A stretch of DNA of 64,000 nucleotides from [Actinomadura] parvosata subsp. kistnae (GCF_900323885.1 NZ_OOHJ01000023.1:186001-250000); one strand, 5' to 3'; positions 55,306-63,827 are shown, counted from the stretch's first letter. Program-made: numbers and translations. The notes: a model not told the origin generated them from the letters alone.

Positions 55306-56849
55306 GCCTGCTGGAGGTGCACGACCTCAAGGTCTCCTACGACGGCCGCCCGGCGGTGCACGGCGTGTCCCTGTCGGTCGAGCCGGGCGAGGTCGTGGCC
55401 GTCGTCGGCGAGTCGGGGTCCGGCAAGTCCACCACGGCCCACGCCCTCATCGGGCTGCTGCCGTCCAACGCCACCCTGGACGCGGGCCGGATCCTGTTCG
55501 GCGAGGCCGACCTGGCCGGCTGGTCGCAGCGCCGCCTGCGGTCCGTGCGCGGCAGCCGGATCGGCCTCGTCCCGCAGGACCCCGCCAACTCCCTCGACCC
55601 CGTCAAGACCGTCGGCGCCCAGATCGGCGAGGTGCTGCGCGTGCACGGCGAGCGCGACCGCCGCAAGATCCGTGCCCGCGTCCTCGACCTGCTCGCCCGC
55701 GTCGGCCTGCCCGACCCGGAGACGCGCGCCCGGCAGTACCCGCACGAGCTGTCCGGCGGCATGCGGCAGCGCGTGCTCATCGCCGCCGCGATCGCCCTGC
55801 GGCCGAGCCTGATCATCGCTGACGAGCCGACCAGCGCCCTCGACGTCACCGTGCAGCGGCGCATCCTCGACCTCATCGACGACCTGCGAGCCGAGTACGG
55901 CACCGCCGTCCTGCTGGTGACCCACGACCTCGGCGTGGCGGCGGGCCGCTCGGACCGGCTGGTCGTGATGAAGGACGGCCGCGTCGTGGAGCGCGGCCCG
56001 ACGTCCTCGGTGCTGGCCGCCCCGCAGGAGGGCTACACCAAAAGGCTGCTGGACGACGCCCCGGCCCTGTCGGCGCGGCCGTTCCCCGACCATCCGGGCG
56101 GGCCGCCCGCGATCGTGGTGCGCGACCTGGTCAAGGAGTTCCGCGTCGGGCGGCGCCCGTTCCGCGCCGTGGACGGCGTCTCCTTCGAGGTCACCCGCGG
56201 CACCACCCACGCGCTGGTGGGGGAGTCCGGCTCGGGCAAGACGACCACGGCCAGGATGGTCGCGCGGTTCGCCACGCCCACCTCGGGAACGGTCAGCATC
56301 GCCGGGGCGCCGGACGGCCGCCGCTTCCGCCGGCACGTGCAGCTCGTCTACCAGAACCCGTACGGGTCGCTCGACCCTCGCCAGACCATCGGAGAGATCA
56401 TCGAGGAGCCGCTGCGCAACTTCGGGCTCGGCGACCGCCCCGCCCGGCGCGCCCGCGTCGCCGACCTGCTGGAGCGGGTGGCGCTGCCGGGCGAGCTGGC
56501 CGCGCGCCGGCCGCGCGAGCTGTCCGGCGGGCAGCGGCAGCGGGTGGCCATCGCCCGCGCGCTGGCCGCCGAGCCCGAGGTGCTGGTGCTCGACGAGGCG
56601 GTCTCCGCGCTCGACGTCACCGTGCAGGCCCAGATCCTCGCCCTGCTCGAACGGCTCCAGCGCGAGCTGGGCCTGACCTACCTGTTCATCTCGCACGATC
56701 TGGCCGTGGTGCGCCAGATCTCCCACACCGTCTCCGTCATGAGCAAAGGACGCATCGTGGAAACCGGAACCACCCGCCAGGTCTTCAGCGACCCCCGGCA
56801 CGACTACACCCGAGAGCTGCTGGCCGCGATCCCGGAGCGCGTCCGATGA
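55302..56849 (+). CDS. ABC transporter ATP-binding protein, fused DppD/DppF-type
   Basis: The 515-residue protein holds two complete ATPase domains: first with Walker A GESGSGKST, signature LSGGMRQR, Walker B LIIADEP; second with GESGSGKTT, LSGGQRQR and VLVLDEA. Oligopeptide-type systems often have separate D and F subunits, so this is the natural fused form. ATG 55302 overlaps the permease stop. Confidence 0.94.
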   Translation: MSLLEVHDLKVSYDGRPAVHGVSLSVEPGEVVAVVGESGSGKSTTAHALIGLLPSNATLDAGRILFGEADLAGWSQRRLRSVRGSRIGLVPQDPANSLDPVKTVGAQIGEVLRVHGERDRRKIRARVLDLLARVGLPDPETRARQYPHELSGGMRQRVLIAAAIALRPSLIIADEPTSALDVTVQRRILDLIDDLRAEYGTAVLLVTHDLGVAAGRSDRLVVMKDGRVVERGPTSSVLAAPQEGYTKRLLDDAPALSARPFPDHPGGPPAIVVRDLVKEFRVGRRPFRAVDGVSFEVTRGTTHALVGESGSGKTTTARMVARFATPTSGTVSIAGAPDGRRFRRHVQLVYQNPYGSLDPRQTIGEIIEEPLRNFGLGDRPARRARVADLLERVALPGELAARRPRELSGGQRQRVAIARALAAEPEVLVLDEAVSALDVTVQAQILALLERLQRELGLTYLFISHDLAVVRQISHTVSVMSKGRIVETGTTRQVFSDPRHDYTRELLAAIPERVR

Positions 56850-57838
56850 GGCTGGGCTTCTTCACCCGCCTGCTGGACGACGCGCCGCCCGCCGAGCGCT
56901 ACCGGCTGGCCGCCGAGCAGATCCGGCACGCCGAGGCGCACGGGTTCGATACCGCGTGGGTGGCGCAGCACCACTTCGACGGCGAGGAGGGCGGGCTGCC
57001 CGCGCCGCTGGTGTTCCTGGCCCACGTCGCCGCCACGACCCGGCACATCAGGCTCGGCACCGGCATCATCACGCTGCCGCTCGAACACCCGCTGCGCGTC
57101 GCCGAGGACACCGCCGTGCTCGACCTGCTCACCGGCGGGCGGCTGGAGGTGGGCGTCGGCGGCGGCGGCACCCCGTCGGCGTTCGGGCCGTTCGGGCACG
57201 ACGCCGCCGACCGCGCCGCCCTGTACGCCGAGCACCTGTGGGCGCTGCGCCGCGCCTGGGCCGGTGAGGACCTCGGCGGCGGCAACCGGCTCTACCCGCC
57301 CGCGCCCCGCCTGCTCGACGCCGTGTGGGAGGCCACGTTCTCCGTCGCCGGCGGGGCCAGGGCGGGGCGGGCCGGCCACGGGCTGATGCTCTCCCGCACC
57401 CAGCCGCGGCCCGCCGAGCGGCCCCAGGCCACGCTGGCCGACCTGCAGCTCCCCATCGTCGAGGCGTACCACGAGAGCCTGCCGGCCGGCGCCACCCCGC
57501 GGATCATGGCGTCGCGCACCGCGTTCGTCGCCGACAGCCGCGCCGACGCGCTGCGCTACGCCGAGATCGGGCTCGGCCGGCGCCGGCTGCCGTTCGAGCT
57601 GCCCGGCAGTGACCTCGACAGCCGCATCACCGCCTTCGACGTGCACCTCGGCACCCCGCAGGACGTCATCGACAGCCTGCGCGCCGACCCCACCCTGCAG
57701 CGGGCGACCGACCTGGTCTTCCAGGTCCACTCGGTCGATCCGCCGCACCCCCTGGTCCTGCGCTCCATCGAACTGCTGGCCACCGAGGTCGCCCCCGCGT
57801 TCGGCTGGCGGCCCACCGTCGAATTGAGCAAGAAATGA
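56846..57838 (+). CDS. LLM-class flavin-dependent monooxygenase (KPN_01858-like)
   Basis: The 330-residue luciferase-like protein starts LGFFTRLLDD and has AWVAQHHFDGEEGGLPAP, RHIRLGTGIITLPLEHPLRVAEDTAVLDLLTGGRLEVGVGGGG, typical of the LLM TIM-barrel family that uses reduced FMN and O2. ATG 56846 overlaps the ATPase stop. Its C-terminal half contains the repeated family segment ADSRADALRYAEIGLGRR. In this cassette it likely oxidises the imported compound (C-S, C-N or C-H cleavage), which cannot be identified from sequence. Confidence 0.9.
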   Translation: MRLGFFTRLLDDAPPAERYRLAAEQIRHAEAHGFDTAWVAQHHFDGEEGGLPAPLVFLAHVAATTRHIRLGTGIITLPLEHPLRVAEDTAVLDLLTGGRLEVGVGGGGTPSAFGPFGHDAADRAALYAEHLWALRRAWAGEDLGGGNRLYPPAPRLLDAVWEATFSVAGGARAGRAGHGLMLSRTQPRPAERPQATLADLQLPIVEAYHESLPAGATPRIMASRTAFVADSRADALRYAEIGLGRRRLPFELPGSDLDSRITAFDVHLGTPQDVIDSLRADPTLQRATDLVFQVHSVDPPHPLVLRSIELLATEVAPAFGWRPTVELSKK

Positions 57839-58422
57839 TCACTGACGTCATCGACCACCTGGCCGGGATCACCCCCGGCTCCTCCCTCGACCGGCTGCGC
57901 GACCGGCGCCCCGACGCCCGCGAGCACGCCCAGCGCGGCTACGACGCGCTCTTCACCCCCGACGACGAGGGCGAGGTGACGCTCGTCGAGCGCGACGCCG
58001 TCGCCGCCTTCGTCACCGGCCTGCACCAGGACCTCACCGTCGCCCGCTTCTACGCCGACCGCCTCGCCGAGCTGTCACCCGGCCTGCTCAAAGCCGTAGA
58101 GACCGAGATCGAGGCGGGCCGCGCCACCGGCCCCTACGGCGTCTACGAGGGCGCCCTGGCCGCCGAGAGCCTTGAGGGCCCGCGCTACCGCGCCAGCGAC
58201 CCGGCCGCGCTCGGGGTCCGGCTGGCCGCCGCGTTCGAGCACGCCCACCTGCTCGTCTTCCGCCCCCGCGAGGCCCGCGCCGACGCGCTGCGCGACCTGC
58301 GCGCCGCCGGCTGGAGCGAGACCGGCGTCGTCACGCTGTCGCAGCTCGTCGCGTTCCTCAGCTTCCAGGTACGGGTCGTCACCGGCCTGCGCCTGCTCAA
58401 CCAGGAAGGGGTCACCGCATGA
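57835..58422 (+). CDS. CMD domain protein (Avi_7170-like)
   Basis: The 195-residue protein belongs to the carboxymuconolactone decarboxylase/AhpD superfamily by context and fold pattern (AAFVTGLHQDLTVARFYADRLAEL, AFEHAHLLVFRPREARADALRDLRAAGWSETGVVTLSQLVAFLSFQVRVVTGLRLL). It lacks an obvious CxxC, so it is not a standard peroxidase. It is always found next to an LLM monooxygenase and an AhpD-like partner, as here. ATG 57835 overlaps the previous stop. Confidence 0.82.
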   Translation: MITDVIDHLAGITPGSSLDRLRDRRPDAREHAQRGYDALFTPDDEGEVTLVERDAVAAFVTGLHQDLTVARFYADRLAELSPGLLKAVETEIEAGRATGPYGVYEGALAAESLEGPRYRASDPAALGVRLAAAFEHAHLLVFRPREARADALRDLRAAGWSETGVVTLSQLVAFLSFQVRVVTGLRLLNQEGVTA

Positions 58423-58985
58423 CCGGGTTCACCACGGAACGGCTCGGCTGGCGGCCCTGGCTGGAGCCCCTGACCGAGGACGAGCTGACCGACGCCCACC
58501 ACGAGGCCCTGGTCGACCGGGCCCGCGCCGCCTCCCCGTACTTCCGGCTGCTCGCCCGCGACCCCGACGTCCTGCACGCCCGCACCAAGACCGACCAGGA
58601 CATCTTCTACAACCCCGACGGCGGGCTGCCACGCGCCGAACGCGAGCTGGCCGCCACCGCCACCTCCCGCCACAACGGCTGCGTCTTCTGCGCCTCCGTG
58701 CACGCGCGCTTCGCCGGCCACTACTCCAAGCGGCCCGGCGACGTGCGGCGGCTGCTCGACGAGGGGGTGGACGCGCGGCAGGACGCCCGATGGCGGGCCA
58801 TCATCGACGCCGCCGTGGCGCTGGCCTCCACCCCGTCCACGCTCGGCCCCGAGCACCTGGCGGCGCTGCGCGCGGCCGGGCTCGACGACCTCGCCATCAG
58901 CGACCTCGTCCACGCGGGGGCGTTCTTCGGCTGGGCCAACCGGCTCATGCTCTCGCTCGGCGAGCCCACCCAGGAGGAGAAGTGA
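58419..58985 (+). CDS. Alkylhydroperoxidase domain protein (Avi_7169-like)
   Basis: The 188-residue protein has a CMD/AhpD-like core with CVFCASVHARFAG, i.e. a CxxC pair and the His that follows (SRHNGCVFCASVHARF), and AERELAATATS. It would reduce peroxides or act as a redox relay. ATG 58419 overlaps the previous gene by 4 nt. The tail FGWANRLMLSLGEP is family-typical. Confidence 0.86.
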   Translation: MTGFTTERLGWRPWLEPLTEDELTDAHHEALVDRARAASPYFRLLARDPDVLHARTKTDQDIFYNPDGGLPRAERELAATATSRHNGCVFCASVHARFAGHYSKRPGDVRRLLDEGVDARQDARWRAIIDAAVALASTPSTLGPEHLAALRAAGLDDLAISDLVHAGAFFGWANRLMLSLGEPTQEEK

Positions 58986-59602
58986 CGGAACCTCAGCTCG
59001 ACCACCTCGTCTACGCGGTGCCCGACCTCGCCGCGGGGGTCGCCGAGTTCGCCGAACGCACCGGGATCACGCCGGTGCGCGGCGGCAGCCATCCCGGAGG
59101 CACGGCCAACTACCTCATCCGCTTCGGGTCCTCCTCCTACCTGGAGATCATCGGCCCGGACCCGGAGGCCGGCGTCCGGCCCCGGGCGTTCGGGCTGGAG
59201 ACGCTGACCGAGCCGCGCCTGGCCGCCTGGGCCGTGCGGCCCGGCGACATCGACAAGGCCGTGCGGCTGGCCCGCGAGCGCGGCCACGACCCTGGCGACG
59301 TGCAGCCCCTGTCGCGGCGCACTCCCGCCGGCGAGCTGCTGGAATGGCGGCTCACCCGGCGCGAGGACCCGGCGGAGGTGCGGCCGGTGCCGTTCCTCAT
59401 CGACTGGGGCGGCACCCGCCACCCCGCCGACTCCGACCTGCCACTGGCCGGCCTGATCTCCTTCTCCGCCGCCCACCCCGACCCGGACGCGCTCCAGCGG
59501 GACCTGGCCGCGCTCGGCGTCCGGCTCGACGTCGCCGCCGGGCCCGAGCCGTCGCTGCGCGCTGTCATCGGCACCCCGCGCGGCCACGTCACCCTGCGCT
59601 GA
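58982..59602 (+). CDS. VOC-like (glyoxalase fold) protein
   Basis: The 206-residue protein starts LDHLVYAVPDLAAGVAEFAERTGITPVRGGSHPGGTANYLIRFGSSSYLEIIGPDP, a typical PF13468-like glyoxalase fold. It has a second half (PLAGLISFSAAHPDPDALQRDLAALGV) with a repeat of that fold. The GTG at 58982 overlaps the previous stop by 4 nt (GTGA), with GGAGGAGA upstream. Its inclusion extends the core cassette and may give a metal-dependent lyase or dioxygenase step. Confidence 0.85.
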   Translation: MTEPQLDHLVYAVPDLAAGVAEFAERTGITPVRGGSHPGGTANYLIRFGSSSYLEIIGPDPEAGVRPRAFGLETLTEPRLAAWAVRPGDIDKAVRLARERGHDPGDVQPLSRRTPAGELLEWRLTRREDPAEVRPVPFLIDWGGTRHPADSDLPLAGLISFSAAHPDPDALQRDLAALGVRLDVAAGPEPSLRAVIGTPRGHVTLR

Positions 59603-59625
59603 CACTTCTCCGAGGAGCGTTCTTC

Positions 59626-60174
59626 ATGACCACCCTGCGCGAATACCTGTCCCACAAGCGCGCCGCCCTGCTCGCCCGCCGGGAGGCCCCCGCCACCGGC
59701 CCGGTCCCGCTGCGCGCCCGCGTCACCGCCGAGGGCCGCAGCGGCATCCGGCGGATCAGGATCAGGGACTTCCAGCTCATCAGCGACAGCGGCCCCGACT
59801 TCGCCGGTTACGACCTCGGCCCCACCTCGCCCGAGCTGCAGACCGGCGTGCTGGGCAGCTGCGTCACCCACATCTTCCTGATCAAGGCGGCCGAGCTGGA
59901 CGTGCCGCTCGACTCGCTGGAGGTGGACGTGCACGCCGAGTACGACCCCCGCGCCCAGGGGCCGGACGGTGACGTCCCCGTGCATCCGTACGGGTTCCGG
60001 TACGAGGTGCGGATCGCGTCGCCCGCGTCCGACGAGGAGCTGAAGGCCCTGCAGGCGGAGGTTGAGCGGGTCTGCCCGATCCTCAACCTGATCCGCAACC
60101 CGCAGCCGGTGACGGGCACGCTGGTCCGCACCGACCCGCAAGCGGTGGCGATACCACCGCAGCAGTACGCCTGA
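59626..60174 (+). CDS. OsmC/Ohr-like organic peroxide-related protein
   Basis: The 182-residue protein has OsmC features: TSPELQTGVLGSCVTHIFLIKAAELDVPLDSLEVDV, with the first cysteine in GSC and the second in CPILNLIRNPQPV, the redox pair of this family. It is 23 bp after the VOC gene with a CGAGGAG site. Ohr/OsmC proteins reduce organic hydroperoxides, matching the peroxidase-rich content of the operon. Confidence 0.87.
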   Translation: MTTLREYLSHKRAALLARREAPATGPVPLRARVTAEGRSGIRRIRIRDFQLISDSGPDFAGYDLGPTSPELQTGVLGSCVTHIFLIKAAELDVPLDSLEVDVHAEYDPRAQGPDGDVPVHPYGFRYEVRIASPASDEELKALQAEVERVCPILNLIRNPQPVTGTLVRTDPQAVAIPPQQYA

Positions 60175-60220
60175 CCTGGCCGCCGCCACCCCCTAGGGCG
60201 AACCCCTGAGACCTGTGGCA

Positions 60221-60256
60221 GTACGCCGCACCCCCCGCGTACGTGCGACGGCGTAC
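60221..60256 (+). terminator. Hairpin after the OsmC gene
   Basis: GTACGCCG (60221-60228) pairs with CGGCGTAC (60249-60256). The inner GCAC (60228-60231)/GTGC (60243-60246) can pair also. It is 46 bp downstream of the OsmC stop and ends the nine-gene run. No U tract is present. Confidence 0.6.
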
Positions 60257-60350
60257 CCCAGGTGTCTCCTCCAGCCCGACGCTCCCCGCCGGTCGGTTCC
60301 GCGAACCTGAACCACGACGGAACACCACACCGACAGGCAGGGAGCACACC

Positions 60351-60827
60351 ATGACCACGATCACCACCGCCGACACCATGATCACCAAGCTGTCCGGCTG
60401 GCTGGCCCGGCACAGCATCGACGTCCTCCGGGTCAGCCTCGGGCTGGTCTTCGTGGCCTTCGGCACCCTCAAGTTCTTCCCCGGCGTGAGCCCGGCCGAG
60501 GCGCTGTCGGTGGCCACGCTGGAGAAGCTGTCCCTGGGCCTGCTGTCCGGCTACGCGGCGCAGGCCGTGATCGCCGCCATGGAGGTCTTCATCGGGCTCA
60601 CGCTCGTGACCGGCAAGCTGCTCAAGACGGGGCTGGTCGTGATGACGGGCGCGCTCGTCGGGTTCTTCGCCCCGTACGTGCTCTTCTTCACGAACCTGTT
60701 CCCCGGCGCCCCCACTCTTGAGGCGCAGTACATCTTCAAGGACATCGTCCTGGCCGCGGCCGCCATGGTGATCGGCGCCCGCGCCCTCGGCGCCCGCCTG
60801 GTGCCGTCCCGCGACCGCGCGGTGTGA
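60351..60827 (+). CDS. DoxX-like/DUF417-like small membrane protein
   Basis: The 158-residue protein has four predicted membrane helices (VLRVSLGLVFVAFGTLKFFPG, AAQAVIAAMEVFIGLTLVTGK, LVVMTGALVGFFAPYVLFF, DIVLAAAAMVIGARALG), as in the DoxX/YkgB superfamily. Members are linked to oxidative-stress and thiol chemistry. ATG 60351 has GGGAGCACACC upstream. It ends two bases from the convergent ECF sigma gene. Confidence 0.8.
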   Translation: MTTITTADTMITKLSGWLARHSIDVLRVSLGLVFVAFGTLKFFPGVSPAEALSVATLEKLSLGLLSGYAAQAVIAAMEVFIGLTLVTGKLLKTGLVVMTGALVGFFAPYVLFFTNLFPGAPTLEAQYIFKDIVLAAAAMVIGARALGARLVPSRDRAV

Positions 60828-60829
60828 CC

Positions 60830-61705
60830 TCACCCCGATGCCGGCAGGTTCATCGCCGCGAGCTTCACCGGGTCCACCACCACGGAGATCCGGGCGACCC
60901 TGCCCGCCACCACGGTGAACGACATGACCGACAGCGGGCTGCCGTCCTCGCGCCACGACGCGACCGCCGGCAGCCCGTCGACCAGCACCCAACCGCCCCG
61001 CGTGGCCGCGCCGGCCGCCATCCGCGCGCTGGAGGCGACCTCCGTGGCGCCGAGCGTGACGACCAGCCCGCCGGGAGTGTCGACGGTCAGCCGGACGTCC
61101 GGATCGAGCACCCGCAACAACCCCTCGAAATCGCCGAGACGAGCAGCGGCCAGGAACGCCTGCACCACCTCCCGATGCTCCCGCCCCGACGCCGCCGGCC
61201 GCTCGCTCGCCCGCACCTTCCTGCGGGCGCGGCTGGCCAGCATCTTGGCGGCGTCCGCGGAACGGCCCAGGATCTGCCCGATCTCGTCGAACGGCACCCC
61301 GAACAGGTCGTGCAGCACGAACGCCAGCCGCTCGCTCGGCCCCAGCGACTCCAGCACGACGAGCAGCGCCAGCCCCACCGAATCGGCGAGCGCCACGTCG
61401 TCCTCCGGCGCGGCGCCGCCGGCCGTCCCCTCCAGCTCGGGCAGCCGATCGTCGTACGACGCCTCCGGGCGGGCCTGGCGCGAGCGCAGCACGTCCAGAC
61501 TGATCCGCCCGACCACGGTGGTCAGCCAGCCGGCGAGGTTGCCGATGGCCGCCGCGTCCTGGCGGGACAGCCGCAACCACGCCTCCTGCACCACGTCCTG
61601 CGCGTCGGCGTGCGAGCCGAGCATCCGGTACGCCACCGCGTGCAACCGCTCCCGCTGCCCCTGAAACGCCTCGGCCACCGGCCCCGCCGCACCGCTGTCG
61701 GACAT
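60830..61705 (-). CDS. ECF sigma factor with SnoaL-like C-terminal domain (ECF41/ECF56-type)
   Basis: The 291-residue protein has region 2 (RLHAVAYRMLGSHADAQDVVQEAWLRL) and region 4 (LGPSERLAFVLHDLFGVPFDEIGQILGRSADAAKMLASRARRKVR), then a SnoaL/NTF2-like extension (VVQAFLAAARLGDFEGLLRVLDPDVRL... VDPVKLAAMNL). The ECF41 DGGGR motif is not evident and the NPDKL site reads DPVKL. It is divergent from a CMD gene. Confidence 0.88.
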   Translation of the reverse strand: MSDSGAAGPVAEAFQGQRERLHAVAYRMLGSHADAQDVVQEAWLRLSRQDAAAIGNLAGWLTTVVGRISLDVLRSRQARPEASYDDRLPELEGTAGGAAPEDDVALADSVGLALLVVLESLGPSERLAFVLHDLFGVPFDEIGQILGRSADAAKMLASRARRKVRASERPAASGREHREVVQAFLAAARLGDFEGLLRVLDPDVRLTVDTPGGLVVTLGATEVASSARMAAGAATRGGWVLVDGLPAVASWREDGSPLSVMSFTVVAGRVARISVVVDPVKLAAMNLPASG

Positions 61706-61747
61706 GTCGTTACCTTTCTCCGAACTCCTCCGTCATCACTCATGACG
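61705..61747. promoter_or_regulatory. Promoter-like motif and palindrome in the CMD/ECF gap
   Basis: TGTCGTT (61705-61711) and CGTC (61731-61734) are separated by 19 bp and lie upstream of the CMD gene; the same TGTYGTY-N19-CGTC is present in front of the flavin oxidoreductase at 37592-38716. CGTCAT (61731-61736) and ATGACG (61742-61747) form a palindrome with a 5-bp centre. Confidence 0.4.
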
Positions 61748-61788
61748 CGCCCGGACGGGCACACGTAACCGACGAAGGAGCACCACCG

Positions 61789-62238
61789 ATGCAAGCACGC
61801 CTGCGGAGCCGCCCGAACCCCGACATCACCACCGCCGTCCAGCACCTCTACAAGGCGATCCACTCGGCCGGCACCGACCCCCTCCTGCTCGACCTCATCC
61901 ACCTGCGCGTCAGCCAGGTCAACAGCTGCAGCCCCTGCGTGTACGCCGCCGTGACCTCGGCGAAGCGGCGCGGGGAGAACGACGAACGCCTCCACAGCGT
62001 GGCCGCCTGGCGCGAAACCCCCTTCTTCACGGACGCGGAACGGGCCGCCCTCGCGCTGGCCGAGGCCGCCACCCGCATCCAGGACGGCGCACCGGGCGTG
62101 ACGGACGAGATCTGGGACGCCGCCGCCGCCCACTTCTCCGAGGACCAGCTCTCCTCGATCCTGACGGAGGTCGCCCTCACCAACTTCTTCAACCGCATCA
62201 ACCGCGCCCTCGGCGAACAGGCCGGCAAAACCTGGTGA
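61789..62238 (+). CDS. Carboxymuconolactone decarboxylase family protein (AhpD-like)
   Basis: The 149-residue protein has the CMD core: LIHLRVSQVNSCSPCVYAAVTSAKRRGENDERLHSVAAWRETPFFTDAERAALALAEAATRI, with the redox CxxC (SCSPC) and the following Tyr/Ala typical of AhpD-like proteins. ATG 61789 follows GAAGGAGCACCACC. It is the classic partner gene of ECF41-like sigma factors and probably their main target. Confidence 0.9.
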   Translation: MQARLRSRPNPDITTAVQHLYKAIHSAGTDPLLLDLIHLRVSQVNSCSPCVYAAVTSAKRRGENDERLHSVAAWRETPFFTDAERAALALAEAATRIQDGAPGVTDEIWDAAAAHFSEDQLSSILTEVALTNFFNRINRALGEQAGKTW

Positions 62239-62825
62239 CCTGCCCCTCCCGGCGCTCGCCCCGGCCACGCCCCGGCCACCCACCCGCCGACCAGTCTCCC
62301 GCCCCTGCGCCCAGCGCACTCCACCACCCGCCCGCCGGACAGGCTTCCGCCCCTCGCGCCCAGCGCATTCCGGCACCCGGTCGCCCGACAGGCTCCGGCA
62401 CCCGTCCGCTGGGCGTGCTGTCGGCACTCGCCTGCCGACAGCCCGCGGCACCGAACCCGCCGAGGCATTGGGCGGCTCGGCTCTGCCGGGCGCTGCGGCG
62501 CTTTGTCCCCCGCTGGTCACGCTGGTCACGCTGGTCGCGCTGTGGCCCCGGCCCGTTGGTTGGGCTGGGGCGGGTGGCCCGCTGGGTGTCCTGAGGTGGC
62601 GCGACCGGCGGGAGGTGGCGGCGCGTCGGCCGCATACGCGCGTTGGACGGGCATGGCCGCCCGGCCGTCGCCATGGGGCAGCGGCCCGGATGCGGCGGGG
62701 CAGCAGGGCAGGCCACAGGCCACAGACCACAGACCACAGACCACAGACCACAGACCACAGACCACCAGGGCACCAGGCCACTGGGCACGAGGACAGCAGG
62801 GCGGAGGCGGTGCGTCGGCGCGGGG
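62239..62825. repeat. Repeat-rich non-coding interval
   Basis: The 587-bp gap contains no convincing gene. Two diverged copies of a ~50-bp unit (CTTCCGCCCCTGCGCCCAGC type) lie at about 62,290-62,390. Three 9-bp units (GCTGGTCAC/GCTGGTCGC) start at 62512, 62521 and 62530. A seven-copy heptamer CCACAGR array lies at 62713-62761. The GCTGGTCGC motif also occurs in the cobG-cobH gap. Confidence 0.75.
62713..62761 (+). repeat. Heptanucleotide tandem repeat (CCACAGR)7
   Basis: Seven consecutive 7-bp units, the first CCACAGG and the next six CCACAGA, occupy 49 bp. It is non-coding and, at 7 bp, would not keep frame if expanded inside a gene. It is the shortest-period array in the window. Confidence 0.93.
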
Positions 62826-63827
62826 TCAGCGTGCTTCGTCGGGGGCGGGGCCGGTTGACTCGCGCCAGATGACCTGGGTGAGCGGTTCGTCATCCTCGGG
62901 GCCTGGCTCGCCGCGCAGCACGCCCAGCAGCCGGGCCAGCACCCGCCGTCCCAGCCGTTCGTGATCGACGCGGACGGTGGTGAGCGAGGGCGGCAGGAAC
63001 GCGCCCACGGGGTTGTCGTCCCAGCCCGTGACGCTCAGGTCGGCGGGCACCCGCAGCCCGCGCTCCCACGCGCCCCGGATCGCCCCCGCCGCCACCAGGT
63101 CGTTGGCGGCGATGACGGCGGTGACACCGCTGCCGGCCGGCAGGTCCAGCACCGCCTGCCGGGCCGCCGCCGCCGACCACCGGCAGTCGATCACCCCGTA
63201 CGACTCCAGCCCCAGCCGGTCGAGCGTGTCGAGGTAGACCTGCCGGCGCTCCCGGGCGGAGGCGTGCGCGTAGTCGCCCGCCAGGTGCAGGAACCTCCGG
63301 TGCCCGTACGCGGCCAGCCCCTCGACGATCTCGGCCATGTGGGAGGCGTCGGCGAGCTCCCCGACCCCGCGCATGCGGTCGTCGTAGTCGGGCGACACGA
63401 CGACCGGCACGCTGCCCGGCCGCTGCGTGGGAAGCGACATCCGCGTCAGCGACACGATCCCCTCGAACAACCCGGAGTCGGACAGCTCAAGCGCCCGCTG
63501 CGCCCACGTCTGCGGGGAGCCGCCGAGCGTCACGACCTCGACCACGTACCCCGCCTCGTGGGCCGCCGTGGTGGCACCGGCTAGCAGCTCCAGCGCACTG
63601 ACGGCGGTGCCGGCGGGCAGGAGCATCGCCAGCCGCCCGGTGCGGCGGTTGCGCATGGCGCGGGCGACGAGGTTGGGCCGGTAGTCGAGCTGCTCGATCG
63701 CCGTCTTGATGCGCTCGCTGGTCTCCGCCTTCATCCCCGCGCCCCCGAACTTGAGGTACCGCGACACGGTCTGATGCGACACCCCGGCAAGCCTCGCCAC
63801 CTCCATGATGGTCGGCCGCTTCGCCAC
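62826..63827 (-). CDS. LacI-family transcriptional regulator
   Basis: The 333-residue protein has the LacI HTH (TIMEVARLAGVSHQTVSRYLKFGG) and a periplasmic-binding-type effector domain (ITAVIAANDLVAAGAIRGAWERGLRVPADLSVTGWDDNPVGAFLPPSLTTV). The GTG at 63827 (VAKRPTIMEV) has a G-rich site upstream; GTG 63830 and an ATG at 63899 are other possible starts. Its gene targets are not adjacent on the visible side, so the regulated sugar genes probably lie outside the window. Confidence 0.88.
   Translation of the reverse strand: MAKRPTIMEVARLAGVSHQTVSRYLKFGGAGMKAETSERIKTAIEQLDYRPNLVARAMRNRRTGRLAMLLPAGTAVSALELLAGATTAAHEAGYVVEVVTLGGSPQTWAQRALELSDSGLFEGIVSLTRMSLPTQRPGSVPVVVSPDYDDRMRGVGELADASHMAEIVEGLAAYGHRRFLHLAGDYAHASARERRQVYLDTLDRLGLESYGVIDCRWSAAAARQAVLDLPAGSGVTAVIAANDLVAAGAIRGAWERGLRVPADLSVTGWDDNPVGAFLPPSLTTVRVDHERLGRRVLARLLGVLRGEPGPEDDEPLTQVIWRESTGPAPDEAR

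Noticed and set aside
62713..62761. Possible CRISPR array
   Set aside because: Units are 7 bp with no spacers; CRISPR repeats are longer and interspaced, and no cas genes are present.
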